Made by a program: the position numbers and the translations under genes. 19,942 bases of DNA, from assembly GCA_036675035.1 (NCBI GenBank), contig JAKFFO010000100.1, positions 1 through 19,942 of the forward strand. The letters run 5' to 3'. Shown here one piece after another: positions 8,555-15,417 of the stretch. Below the pieces are notes generated by a model that worked only from the letters and a program-made list of their open reading frames with translations, did no database searches and was not told the DNA's origin. Position 1 is the stretch's first letter. Each line of letters starts with the position of its first letter. The stretch comes from MESE01 sp036675035 (GTDB lineage Bacteria > Pseudomonadota > Gammaproteobacteria > Burkholderiales > Burkholderiaceae_D).

Positions 8555-9412
8555 CTATGCCACTACAAGCTCCACCCGTGAGTCGGACTTCGGGTGCGCC
8601 GAAAGACCGAGTTCAGCTTTGATCACCCCGGTGCGCATTCGCTCTTCCACGCGCATGCGATTTTCTGACTCTGTGGCTCGCGTGTTTTCCTTATGCCAGA
8701 GATGAAATACCTCGGTAGAGAAGGCGCCACCTTTGCGGCGCACACCGTGGCGGGCGAGACGCAATACCAGGTCTGCGTCTTCATGCCCCCAGCCGATAAA
8801 ACTTTCATCGAAGCCTTCGACCGCTGCGTAATCGCTGCGCCATATCGCAAGATTGCAACTCTTGATTCGATTCCATTTGACGGACCGATAACGTCGCAAC
8901 GGGTTGTTGGGAAAGTGCAGTAACGGGATAATCTTGTTGGTGTTGCCAGACAGTCTTTGCATAAGCCAGTAGAACATCCCGCGCGTATGTGCTGGCTGCG
9001 GTTTGTCTGATAACAAGCGCTGCGTAAATTTCTCCGACAACAAGACGCGGCTGCCGGACACCATAAATCCCCGCTCGGAGAGCGAACGGTGCCTTGCAAC
9101 GAAGTCGGGCCGCGGAACGCAGTCGCCATCAAGGAAAATCAGGTATTCGCCATGTGACTCAAAGACGCCCATATTTCTTGCGGCGGATGCCTTGAAACCG
9201 TCATCCGGCTGCCACGCATGCACCAACCGTTTCAAGCCGCTGGCATGAGCCGTGCTGCGGAAAGCGCCGATCGCGGCGCGCGTTGACTCCGACGAACCGT
9301 CGTCGGCGATGATTACTTCGAAATTTGTATCGGTCTGGTCCAGTAGCGCATGGAGCACTGCAGACAATGCGTCGGGTCTGTTATAGGTGGTGACGATGAC
9401 TGAAATCAGCAT
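8555..9412 (-). CDS. glycosyltransferase family 2 with galactosyltransferase-like C-terminus
   Basis: This is a 285-residue inverting GT-A glycosyltransferase. The N-terminus MLISVIVTTYNRPDAL, Asp37-Asp38 in IIADDGSS and the metal-binding DGD (95-97, in YLIFLDGDCVPRPDF) are classical GT2 marks. The C-terminal half has SCNLAIWR (185-192) and GFDESFIGWGHEDADL (200-215), the acceptor/catalytic pattern of Glyco_transf_7-like domains also found in polymerising GT2 enzymes. There are no membrane helices. It is the only glycan gene in this block on the minus strand. It converges on the GT4 gene with 7 bp between the stops and diverges from msbA. A role in LPS core or O-antigen assembly is inferred from neighbours; the sugar is not known. 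Confidence 0.88.
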   Translation of the reverse strand: MLISVIVTTYNRPDALSAVLHALLDQTDTNFEVIIADDGSSESTRAAIGAFRSTAHASGLKRLVHAWQPDDGFKASAARNMGVFESHGEYLIFLDGDCVPRPDFVARHRSLSERGFMVSGSRVLLSEKFTQRLLSDKPQPAHTRGMFYWLMQRLSGNTNKIIPLLHFPNNPLRRYRSVKWNRIKSCNLAIWRSDYAAVEGFDESFIGWGHEDADLVLRLARHGVRRKGGAFSTEVFHLWHKENTRATESENRMRVEERMRTGVIKAELGLSAHPKSDSRVELVVA

Positions 9413-9456
9413 ATTGTTTGGAAATTCCAGAGCAAACGCGACGATGTTCTTTGATC

Positions 9457-9475
9457 AAGGCAGATACTCTGCCTT
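9457..9475. repeat. inverted repeat AAGGCAG-atact-CTGCCTT
   Basis: A perfect 7-bp inverted repeat with a 5-nt loop lies 45-63 nt upstream of the GT2 start codon, in its likely 5' leader. On either strand the following bases are not T-rich, so it reads as a hairpin or operator rather than a terminator. Confidence 0.45.
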
Positions 9476-9518
9476 TGCGGGCCCCAAGTATACCCGATGG
9501 CAGATTCGATCCTGCGAG

Positions 9519-9579
9519 TTTCGGAGTTGCCGCGATCTACTATAATCTAGCGTCCAAGTGAAGTCCGATTCCGGAGTTG
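9519..9579. repeat. direct repeat TTYCGGAGTTG, 50 bp apart
   Basis: TTTCGGAGTTG at 9519-9529 recurs as TTCCGGAGTTG at 9569-9579 with one mismatch in 11 bases. The start-to-start distance is exactly 50 bp, close to five helical turns, and the two copies flank the TATAAT at 9541. This arrangement could bind a regulator on one DNA face; chance cannot be excluded for sequences this short. Confidence 0.35.
9541..9546 (+). promoter_or_regulatory. consensus -10 box TATAAT, putative msbA promoter
   Basis: A perfect TATAAT lies 192 nt upstream of the msbA ATG. Bases at the -35 distance (around 9518-9524) match poorly, and there is no extended -10 TG. The promoter would therefore be weak or activator-dependent, which fits the flanking direct repeat. 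If used, it gives a leader of about 180-190 nt. Confidence 0.4.
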
Positions 9580-9635
9580 TAAGGCATTGCATCGCAGCTG
9601 CGCGCTGAGAAGCATCTCGCACGGAGCCGCAGCGA

Positions 9636-9650
9636 GGGCGCCATGCGCCC
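9636..9650 (+). repeat. GC hairpin GGGCGC-cat-GCGCCC in msbA leader
   Basis: A perfect 6-bp GC-only stem with a three-base loop sits about 90 nt upstream of msbA. The following bases (CCACCTTTAT) contain no proper T run, so termination is doubtful; a leader structure is more likely. Confidence 0.35.
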
Positions 9651-9737
9651 CCACCTTTATGTCGAACGAGTCGCTCTACAAATACACGTATTCTCTACAC
9701 CAGATGCAAGGTTTTCAATGATGCAACGAGTCCACCG

Positions 9738-11474
9738 ATGAAATTTTCGCCGCATCTGAAGAGATTGCTCGGAATGGCCGTGTCGTATCGGGGCCGTTTG
9801 GCGCTGGCGCTGCTCGGTATGATTCTGACCGCGACCACAGAACCGGCCCTTGCCGCGATGATGAAAATCCTGCTGGATAAGGGGTTCACCGGACAGCCGA
9901 CGTTCTCGTTGTGGGCAGTACCAGGATTCGTCATCGGTATTTTCGTGTTGCGCGGGTTCTCCACCTTCCTGACCAGTTACATGCTTACCTGGATTTCGAC
10001 GCGGCTGTTGAACCGGTTGCGCCAGCAAATGTTCAATCGATTGCTGCACGTGCCGCTCGGGTTCTATGCGAGCAGTTCGGTGGGACTCGTGATCAATTCA
10101 ATGATGTTTGAAGTCCAGCAGATCATCGATATGCTCAGGAATGTCTTTACTTCCCTGATCCGCGATACATTGACCGTCATCGGATTGCTCGGCTACTTGA
10201 TGTGGCTCAACTGGCGCCTGACAATCGTCACGCTGGTCCTGATACCTATGATTGCAGTCGTGGTGCGTCTTACCGGAAAGCGCTTGCGCAAGCTGACGCA
10301 AAGTTACCTGGCCGTCAATGCGGAGCTTACGCAAGTAGTCGAAGAGACCACCAGAGCGCACCAGGTGATTAAAATATTCGGCGGCCAGCAGTATGAAAAA
10401 AATCGCTTCGCCCAACGAGGGGAGAAATTGCGCAACTTTGCAATGCGTATGGCGGTTACATGGGCGGCAACGGTTCCGATAACGCAAATAATGACTGCAT
10501 GCGCAGTATCGGTGGTGATCGTCATCGCGCTGATACAGGCCGGTCAGGGGCAGGCAACTGTTGGCGGCTTTGCATCGTTTATCACTGCGATGCTGATGCT
10601 GTTGACCCCGCTGAAACACCTGGCGGAAGTGAACGGGCCACTGCAACGGGGACTGGCTGCATCGGATGCGGTATTCGGTCTGATCGATGCGTCGCCGGAA
10701 CGCGCCGGCGGAAAAGCACTGAGCAAGCGTGCCGCAGGCCGGCTTGACTTCATGGGAGTCGGCTTCCAGTATCCCGGCCAGACGCAGCTCGCATTATCCA
10801 ATATCGACCTGACCGTAATGCCGGGCGAGACGGTCGCGTTCGTCGGCATGTCCGGAGGAGGGAAATCAACCTTGGTAAATCTGGTGCCTGAATTTTATCC
10901 GGTCACCAGTGGTGAGATTCGACTGGACGGCGAGCCGCTCGGGCGGATTTCTCTGGAGAGCTTGCGCGCTCAAATGGCGATGGTCAGTCAAAACGTCGTT
11001 TTGTTCGATGATACGGCAGCAAGCAATATCGCCTATGGCGATCCGAAGCCCGATCCCGATCGCATCGAAGCAGCCGTAAAGACCGCACATCTGGAAGACG
11101 TGATCGCCAATCTGCCGCAGGGGCTGGATACGCCGATCGGCGATAACGGGTCGCGCTTGTCTGGCGGGCAAAGGCAGCGCTTGGCCATTGCACGCGCAAT
11201 CTACAAGGACGCGCCTATTCTGATCCTCGACGAAGCAACGTCCGCACTGGATTCCGAGTCGGAGCGCGCAGTACAGGAAGCGCTTGATCAACTGATGCGC
11301 GGCAGGACCACCCTGGTGATCGCACATCGTCTGTCTACCATTGAACGAGCGGATCGTATCGTGGTTCTATCAGGTGGTCACATCGTAGAGATCGGTTCGC
11401 ATTCGGAGCTTCTGGCCAGGAACGGTGTCTATGCCAATCTCTATCATCTGCAATTCGCAAAGGAGCTCGGGTAA
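9738..11474 (+). CDS. msbA: lipid A export ATP-binding/permease protein MsbA
   Basis: MsbA is a homodimeric ABC half-transporter that flips lipid A-core across the inner membrane using ATP. The 578-residue product has an N-terminal six-helix membrane domain (about 20-315) and a C-terminal ATPase (about 335-578). The ATPase has Walker A GMSGGGKST (370-378, Lys376), the Q-loop SQN (417-419), signature LSGGQ (474-478), Walker B ILILDEA (494-500) with catalytic Glu499, and the switch His530. Length matches MsbA. The following overlapping genes include waaF, which supports the LPS role over a drug exporter. The ATG at 9738 lacks a clear ribosome site but overlaps the stop of a seven-codon ORF (ATGA), so it may be translated by coupling. 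It is the first gene of an operon with the AhpD-like gene and waaF. Confidence 0.93.
   Translation: MKFSPHLKRLLGMAVSYRGRLALALLGMILTATTEPALAAMMKILLDKGFTGQPTFSLWAVPGFVIGIFVLRGFSTFLTSYMLTWISTRLLNRLRQQMFNRLLHVPLGFYASSSVGLVINSMMFEVQQIIDMLRNVFTSLIRDTLTVIGLLGYLMWLNWRLTIVTLVLIPMIAVVVRLTGKRLRKLTQSYLAVNAELTQVVEETTRAHQVIKIFGGQQYEKNRFAQRGEKLRNFAMRMAVTWAATVPITQIMTACAVSVVIVIALIQAGQGQATVGGFASFITAMLMLLTPLKHLAEVNGPLQRGLAASDAVFGLIDASPERAGGKALSKRAAGRLDFMGVGFQYPGQTQLALSNIDLTVMPGETVAFVGMSGGGKSTLVNLVPEFYPVTSGEIRLDGEPLGRISLESLRAQMAMVSQNVVLFDDTAASNIAYGDPKPDPDRIEAAVKTAHLEDVIANLPQGLDTPIGDNGSRLSGGQRQRLAIARAIYKDAPILILDEATSALDSESERAVQEALDQLMRGRTTLVIAHRLSTIERADRIVVLSGGHIVEIGSHSELLARNGVYANLYHLQFAKELG
11461..11465 (+). promoter_or_regulatory. 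ribosome binding site of the AhpD-like gene
   Basis: AGGAG lies inside the last msbA codons, 8 nt before the ATG at 11474, and fixes that start. The msbA stop and this start share a base (TAATG), so the two genes are probably translationally coupled. Confidence 0.7.
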
Positions 11475-12061
11475 TGTCAAATTCTCATTCTCTCTCTCGT
11501 TTTCCCGTGCCGGAATTGAACGCGCTGCCGGACGATATTCGGCAAACTATTCTGTCGGTGCAGGAGAAAGCCGGTTTCGTACCTAACGTGTTTTTGACGC
11601 TGGCACATCGCCCGGCTGAATTCCGTGCGTTTTTTGCCTATCACGATGCGCTGATGCTGAAGGAAACAGGCAATCTGACCAAAGCAGACCGTGAAATGAT
11701 CGTGACTGCAACCAGCGCAAAGAATGGCTGCCTGTACTGCGTGGTGGCGCACGGTGCGTTATTGCGTATCTATTCGAAGAATGCGCTCGTCGCAGATCAG
11801 GTTGCAGTCAATCATCTGAAGGCTGACATTCCACCACGACAAAAGGCGATGCTCGATTTCGCCATCAAGGTTTGCCTTGATTCACAGTCCATTACCGATG
11901 ACGACTATGCGAAGCTGCGCATACACGGCTTTGACGATGAAGATATCTGGGATATCGCGGCGATCACCGCTTTCTTCGGGCTTTCAAACCGCATGGCCAA
12001 TACGATATCGATGCGGCCGAATGACGAATTCTTCCTGATGGGCCGCATTCCGCGTAAATGA
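11474..12061 (+). CDS. peroxidase-related protein, AhpD/carboxymuconolactone decarboxylase fold
   Basis: This 195-residue all-helical cytoplasmic protein belongs to the uncharacterised peroxidase-related branch of the AhpD-like family. The redox signature is present: Glu74 in ADREMIVTATSA, then CLYC with Cys86 and Cys89, and His93 in VVAHGA (CxxCxxxH). In AhpD this arrangement relays protons and reduces peroxides through the cysteine pair; that activity is inferred here. The N-terminus SRFPVPELNALPDDIR and the PNVFLTLAHRP segment are typical of this branch. It starts on the last base of the msbA stop with a good AGGAG site and ends overlapping the waaF start, so it is an integral part of an LPS operon. 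Its job there is unknown. It lacks a signal peptide. Confidence 0.85.
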   Translation: MSNSHSLSRFPVPELNALPDDIRQTILSVQEKAGFVPNVFLTLAHRPAEFRAFFAYHDALMLKETGNLTKADREMIVTATSAKNGCLYCVVAHGALLRIYSKNALVADQVAVNHLKADIPPRQKAMLDFAIKVCLDSQSITDDDYAKLRIHGFDDEDIWDIAAITAFFGLSNRMANTISMRPNDEFFLMGRIPRK

Positions 12062-13110
12062 TGATGAGCTCATCGGAACGGGCGCGCGCACTGATCGTTT
12101 CACCGAACTGGATCGGCGATGCAGTCATGGCGCAGCCGATGCTGCAGCTCCTGAAGCAACGCTACCCGAACTGTGTAATAGACGTGATTGCACCCGGTTG
12201 GGTAGCGCCCGTATGGCGCGCAATGCTGGAAGTCGACACCGTGCTTGAATCGACATTCAGGCACGGCGCATTACAGTTGCGCGAACGCTTGCGCGTGGCC
12301 AAAGAACTGCGGAACCGCCGTTATGCCAGCGCTTATGTGTTGCCCAATACGCTGAAATTCGCATTGATCCCGTGGCTGGCTGGTATTGGACATCGAGTCG
12401 GCTATCTCGGCGAGATGCGCTACGGCCTGCTCAATGAAATACATCGGGACGAACGAGCGACGCGAAGATCGATGGTTGCATTTTATGCGGCGCTGGCGGC
12501 ACCGCCGGTGACAACTGCGCCGGTGGCGGCGGTATTGCCGCGTCCGGCTCTTTCTATCTCGCCGCAACGGATAACGGAAACTTTTTTGCAGCTCGGCCTG
12601 CAAGTGGATCAGCCGTTGATTGCGTTTGCCCCTGGTGCAGAATTCGGATCTGCAAAGCGCTGGCCAGCCGCGTACTTTGCAAGGCTGGCCGGCATGATTC
12701 TGGAAAAACATACCGATGCACAAATCGTCTTGCTTGGATCAGGCAAGGATAAGCCGGTTTGTGAGGAAATCGCCGCAATCGAGCTGAATGTACGGAATCT
12801 TGCAGGAGTCACGTCATTGGATCAGGCGATTGCGTTGCTTGCAAAGGCGGACGCCGTAGTCAGCAATGATTCCGGTTTGCTGCATATCGCGTCGGCATTC
12901 AACCGACCCGTCGTCGCGATCTACGGACCGACCGATCCGAACCATGCGCCACCGTTTTCCGATATTGCAAAATCGATTTATCTCAACCTGGATTGTGCGC
13001 CGTGCAAACAGCGAGAGTGTCCATTGGGGCACCACCACTGCATGCGACAGATAACGCCCGAAATGACGTGGGAATCGTTGACGCCGATGCTCAATATGCC
13101 GCCGCGCTGA
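12058..13110 (+). CDS. waaF: ADP-heptose:LPS heptosyltransferase II
   Basis: WaaF adds the second L-glycero-D-manno-heptose to the LPS inner core from ADP-heptose, at the cytoplasmic face. The 350-residue GT9 protein shows SPNWIGDAVMAQPM (15-28) with the conserved Asp21, HGALQLRER (69-77), YVLPNTLKFALIPWLAGIGH (93-112), GEMRYGLLNE (118-127), PGAEFGSAKRWP (192-203) and VVSNDSGLLHIASAFNRPVVAIYG (267-290). These match heptosyltransferase II rather than WaaC. The C-terminus has a cysteine-histidine cluster (Cys313, Cys316, Cys321, His325-327, Cys328), seen in a subset of heptosyltransferases and of unknown role. Three ATGs in a row (12058, 12061, 12064) are candidate starts; 12058 overlaps the previous stop by four bases and is used here. 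The ribosome site is weak, so coupling to the upstream gene is likely. Confidence 0.94.
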   Translation: MMMSSSERARALIVSPNWIGDAVMAQPMLQLLKQRYPNCVIDVIAPGWVAPVWRAMLEVDTVLESTFRHGALQLRERLRVAKELRNRRYASAYVLPNTLKFALIPWLAGIGHRVGYLGEMRYGLLNEIHRDERATRRSMVAFYAALAAPPVTTAPVAAVLPRPALSISPQRITETFLQLGLQVDQPLIAFAPGAEFGSAKRWPAAYFARLAGMILEKHTDAQIVLLGSGKDKPVCEEIAAIELNVRNLAGVTSLDQAIALLAKADAVVSNDSGLLHIASAFNRPVVAIYGPTDPNHAPPFSDIAKSIYLNLDCAPCKQRECPLGHHHCMRQITPEMTWESLTPMLNMPPR

Positions 13111-13253
13111 TTGCAGGAGGCTACCTTCGTTAAGGCAGTAGTCTTGATCGTCAGTAGCAATTGCAGTGTACGTCTATTGATGAATGAATTTGACATGCTT
13201 TCAAATACTGCTGCCGCATCGAGCATGAACTGGTCAGGGAATCCGATGGCGTT

Positions 13254-13946
13254 TTATGAGTGCAATTGGGGTTGCGGTTTTCGTGCCTGAATTACGGCAA
13301 TCACCACAAGCAATGGCAAAGCGAGCTCAAGCGATTCTTCCATTGCCATCGTAATCAAACCGCCTGGCGTGGTGTAACCCCAAATCTCTCCGGGCTTACC
13401 CAGATATCCACCGATGAATCCAATGGCACTATCGAATATCTTCACAAGTACAAGAAAAACCAGCATGGTTACAACAGTAACGGCCGCCGGGTCCCGCACC
13501 TTTGCCGCCTCCATAAGTCGCTTGCGATATCCGACGATCAGATAAATAATCGCAGCGAAAATCGGCAGGAGCATGAGCAATGCCGCCGCAATTTGTGGGC
13601 CGCTTGCATAGCTTCGATAAAAATTTGTCTTCAGGATGCTCATTCCGAACGTTACCTTGTGCAAATCGAGTTCACGAGCAGCTGCCGCAAGCAGCAGTAA
13701 TGACACTGCGGTAATACCGATCCCGGTAAGGGCTCGTGGCGGAAACAACCAAAGGGCCGCGAGCGCAAGGTAATACATGAGGACGGTTATATTCTCAACA
13801 ATGCCGCCTTCTATCATCCATTCGAGCGTAGCTTCCCATGGAAACAACAAGGTATTAACGATGCTTAAAAAGCCCACCACGCAAATAAAGCGGAGGGAAA
13901 AACTCCAGTGATAAATGGATGATCGAGACAATTGGGAAGAGTGCAT
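13254..13946 (-). CDS. unrecognised six-helix membrane protein
   Basis: I do not recognise a named family. The 230-residue product has about six hydrophobic segments (near 16-35, 52-69, 72-90, 117-139, 154-176 and 205-221) and no cleavable signal peptide. Charged residues at membrane edges look conserved in style: EGGIVEN (46-52), RELDLHK (91-97) right after helix 3, KIFDSAIG (169-176), and EESLELALP (203-211) at the start of helix 6. Such acids and histidine could bind metal or protons, but no function can be assigned. The ATG at 13946 has no clear ribosome site. The gene converges with waaF, with a 143-bp gap, and diverges from the lipid A modification-like operon, so an envelope role is plausible. 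Reading frame length and hydrophobic periodicity make it a real gene rather than a shadow. Confidence 0.75.
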   Translation of the reverse strand: MHSSQLSRSSIYHWSFSLRFICVVGFLSIVNTLLFPWEATLEWMIEGGIVENITVLMYYLALAALWLFPPRALTGIGITAVSLLLLAAAARELDLHKVTFGMSILKTNFYRSYASGPQIAAALLMLLPIFAAIIYLIVGYRKRLMEAAKVRDPAAVTVVTMLVFLVLVKIFDSAIGFIGGYLGKPGEIWGYTTPGGLITMAMEESLELALPLLVVIAVIQARKPQPQLHS

Positions 13947-14412
13947 TGGGAATCAGTCAATATGGAATGGAAGAAACGTGAATTTCTCGGGGTCGTCGAC
14001 TGCCGCACTTTTTCTCGATCAGTCTTCCGAGCAGACCGGCGGCATGAATTCGCGCCAAGAAATGGCTTCATTGATCATTTTACAATTGATCCTGCAAGAA
14101 TCACCAGCGGACATCGATTTTCCGGGGCAAGTATGCTGTCGCGCTGAAAATCGGCCATGATATTATCGCGTTTTGACGCATAAAAAAGCGCAAGGTGCTC
14201 TTCCGCCCATACTGCTAGCCCTTACCATTAATTCGCAATTGCTTATGAACCAGCAGGAAGTTGGTGCCGATGACGGCCTAACAATATGCAGCGTTAATCG
14301 GGACGATTCTGCGTTAGTAAACAATGCCAGCATCGACTAATGCTTATGCCTGTAGCGAGCCAACATGTTATTCGTGGACTAGTACGTTCTCTCGCTTGAG
14401 TGAATAAATCAA
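13947..14412. other. 466-bp gene-poor divergent region
   Basis: This stretch separates the unknown membrane protein (minus) from the four-gene operon (plus) and should carry both promoters. I see no convincing sigma70 pair. TTGACG at 14173-14178 is a good -35-like element, but no -10 box follows at the right distance; TTAGTA (14314) and TAATGC (14338) are only a weak 18-nt-spaced pair. A 31-codon frame starting at ATG 14245 and ending at 14340 (open from TTG 14173 as 55 codons) is unlike any protein I know and is not called. Frames at 13915-14160 have no recognisable content. No RNA gene or PmrA/PhoP-type direct repeats were seen. Confidence 0.5.
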
Positions 14413-15417
14413 ATGAAATCCAGCAAATTTCCTCTTGAAACCGGAAAGTCGATCTCTGTTGTCATTCCTGTGTTGAATGAAGCGCGGTCACTGGTCCAAC
14501 TCTTGCCAAGCATTGCACAGGTGTTGGCGCAGTCAGGATTGGGTTGGGAAATTGTGGTGGTCGATGACGGCGGCACCGACAATTTGCGCGAAGTCATTGC
14601 AGATTTCGCGCAGGCCGACAGCACTAGAAACGTGCAGCTCGTGCGGTTGTCGCGCAACTTCGGGAAAGAGGCGGCGCTTACGGCAGGCCTGGAGCATGCA
14701 CGCGGCGATGCGGTGCTTTGCATGGATGGCGACGGTCAGCATCCGCCCCATCTGCTGCTGGAAATGATCCGGTTATGGCAGCAGGGCAACGAGATGGTTA
14801 TTGCAGTGCAAAGAATGCGCACCAGCGAAAGCCTGTTCCTGGTCAAGGCAAAAGCTATTTTTTACCGGCTTCTTCAGGGAGAAGGGCGCTTCAAGATTCC
14901 GCCAAATGCCGGTGACTTTCGCTTAATGGACCGACGGGTCGTGAGTGCGCTACTGCGTCTGCCGGAGCGCTCGCGCTATATGAAAGGTTTGTACGCGTGG
15001 CTCGGGTTCAGAACTGTGACGTTGCCATTCGACGCAGATCCCAGATGGGAAGGAAAAAGCAAGTTCCGCTTTCGGCAGTTGTCGGAGCTGGCACTGACCG
15101 GTATCACTTCCTTCTCCATGAAGCCATTGCGCATGGTGTCGCGCATTGGTTTCGGCATATCGTTTTTCGCATTGATGTATGGCCTGTACATCGTATTCGA
15201 AACGCTCTTTTTCGGAAATCCGGTGTCTGGCTGGGCGACACTTTCGGCCGGTATCATGCTGCTGTCTGGAATTCAGTTGGTCTGCCTTGGTGTGATTGCA
15301 GAGTATCTCGGGCGGATCTTTGAAGAGGCCAAGCAGCGGCCGCTCTATATTGTTGCCGATACGGTTGACCACAGCGGCTTGGCGCTGGAGCTGCAGCCGC
15401 GGGAAACGACATTCTGA
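14413..15417 (+). CDS. polyprenyl-phosphate glycosyltransferase, GT2 (GtrB/ArnC/FlmF-like)
   Basis: This enzyme should move a sugar from a nucleotide donor onto undecaprenyl phosphate on the cytoplasmic face. The 334-residue protein has SISVVIPVLNEA (13-24), Asp51-Asp52 in VVVDDGGTDN, RNFGKEAALTAGL (81-93), the DxD-type DGDGQHPP (105-112) and GDFRLMDRR (167-175). These are marks of the DPM1/GtrB/ArnC branch. Two C-terminal membrane helices (about 243-263 and 276-299) are followed by AEYLGRIFEEAKQRPLYIV, the usual ending of bactoprenol glycosyltransferases. It begins an operon with a GtrA-type flippase, a YdjC-type deacetylase and an ArnT-like transferase. With a deacetylase present, an N-acetylhexosamine (GlcNAc or GalNAc) is the likely sugar, as for FlmF2 and the Bordetella Lgm system. 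The ATG is preceded by an AT-rich stretch without a strong ribosome site. Confidence 0.9.
   Translation: MKSSKFPLETGKSISVVIPVLNEARSLVQLLPSIAQVLAQSGLGWEIVVVDDGGTDNLREVIADFAQADSTRNVQLVRLSRNFGKEAALTAGLEHARGDAVLCMDGDGQHPPHLLLEMIRLWQQGNEMVIAVQRMRTSESLFLVKAKAIFYRLLQGEGRFKIPPNAGDFRLMDRRVVSALLRLPERSRYMKGLYAWLGFRTVTLPFDADPRWEGKSKFRFRQLSELALTGITSFSMKPLRMVSRIGFGISFFALMYGLYIVFETLFFGNPVSGWATLSAGIMLLSGIQLVCLGVIAEYLGRIFEEAKQRPLYIVADTVDHSGLALELQPRETTF

Larger units (their letters stand above)
9413..9737. other. 325-bp divergent intergenic region between GT2 and msbA
   Basis: No protein gene of normal size is seen here. It holds an inverted repeat just upstream of the GT2 gene, a consensus TATAAT facing msbA, an 11-bp imperfect direct repeat around that TATAAT, a GC-rich hairpin, and two tiny overlapping ORFs that end at the msbA start. 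These are listed separately. It probably carries both divergent promoters and a long msbA leader. For the minus strand, TATAGT overlaps the same box, but without a -35 partner. Confidence 0.6.

Noticed and set aside
13190..13195. Perfect -35-like TTGACA after waaF
   Set aside because: No -10 box is found 16-18 nt downstream on the plus strand and no gene follows on that strand for more than 1 kb.
13180..13290. 36-codon plus-strand ORF after waaF
   Set aside because: It overlaps the end of the minus-strand membrane protein, ends in an odd CNWGCGFRA sequence, has no ribosome site and matches nothing known.
14245..14340. 31-codon ORF in the large intergenic gap
   Set aside because: No ribosome site of quality, no recognisable composition, and a frame of this length is expected by chance.
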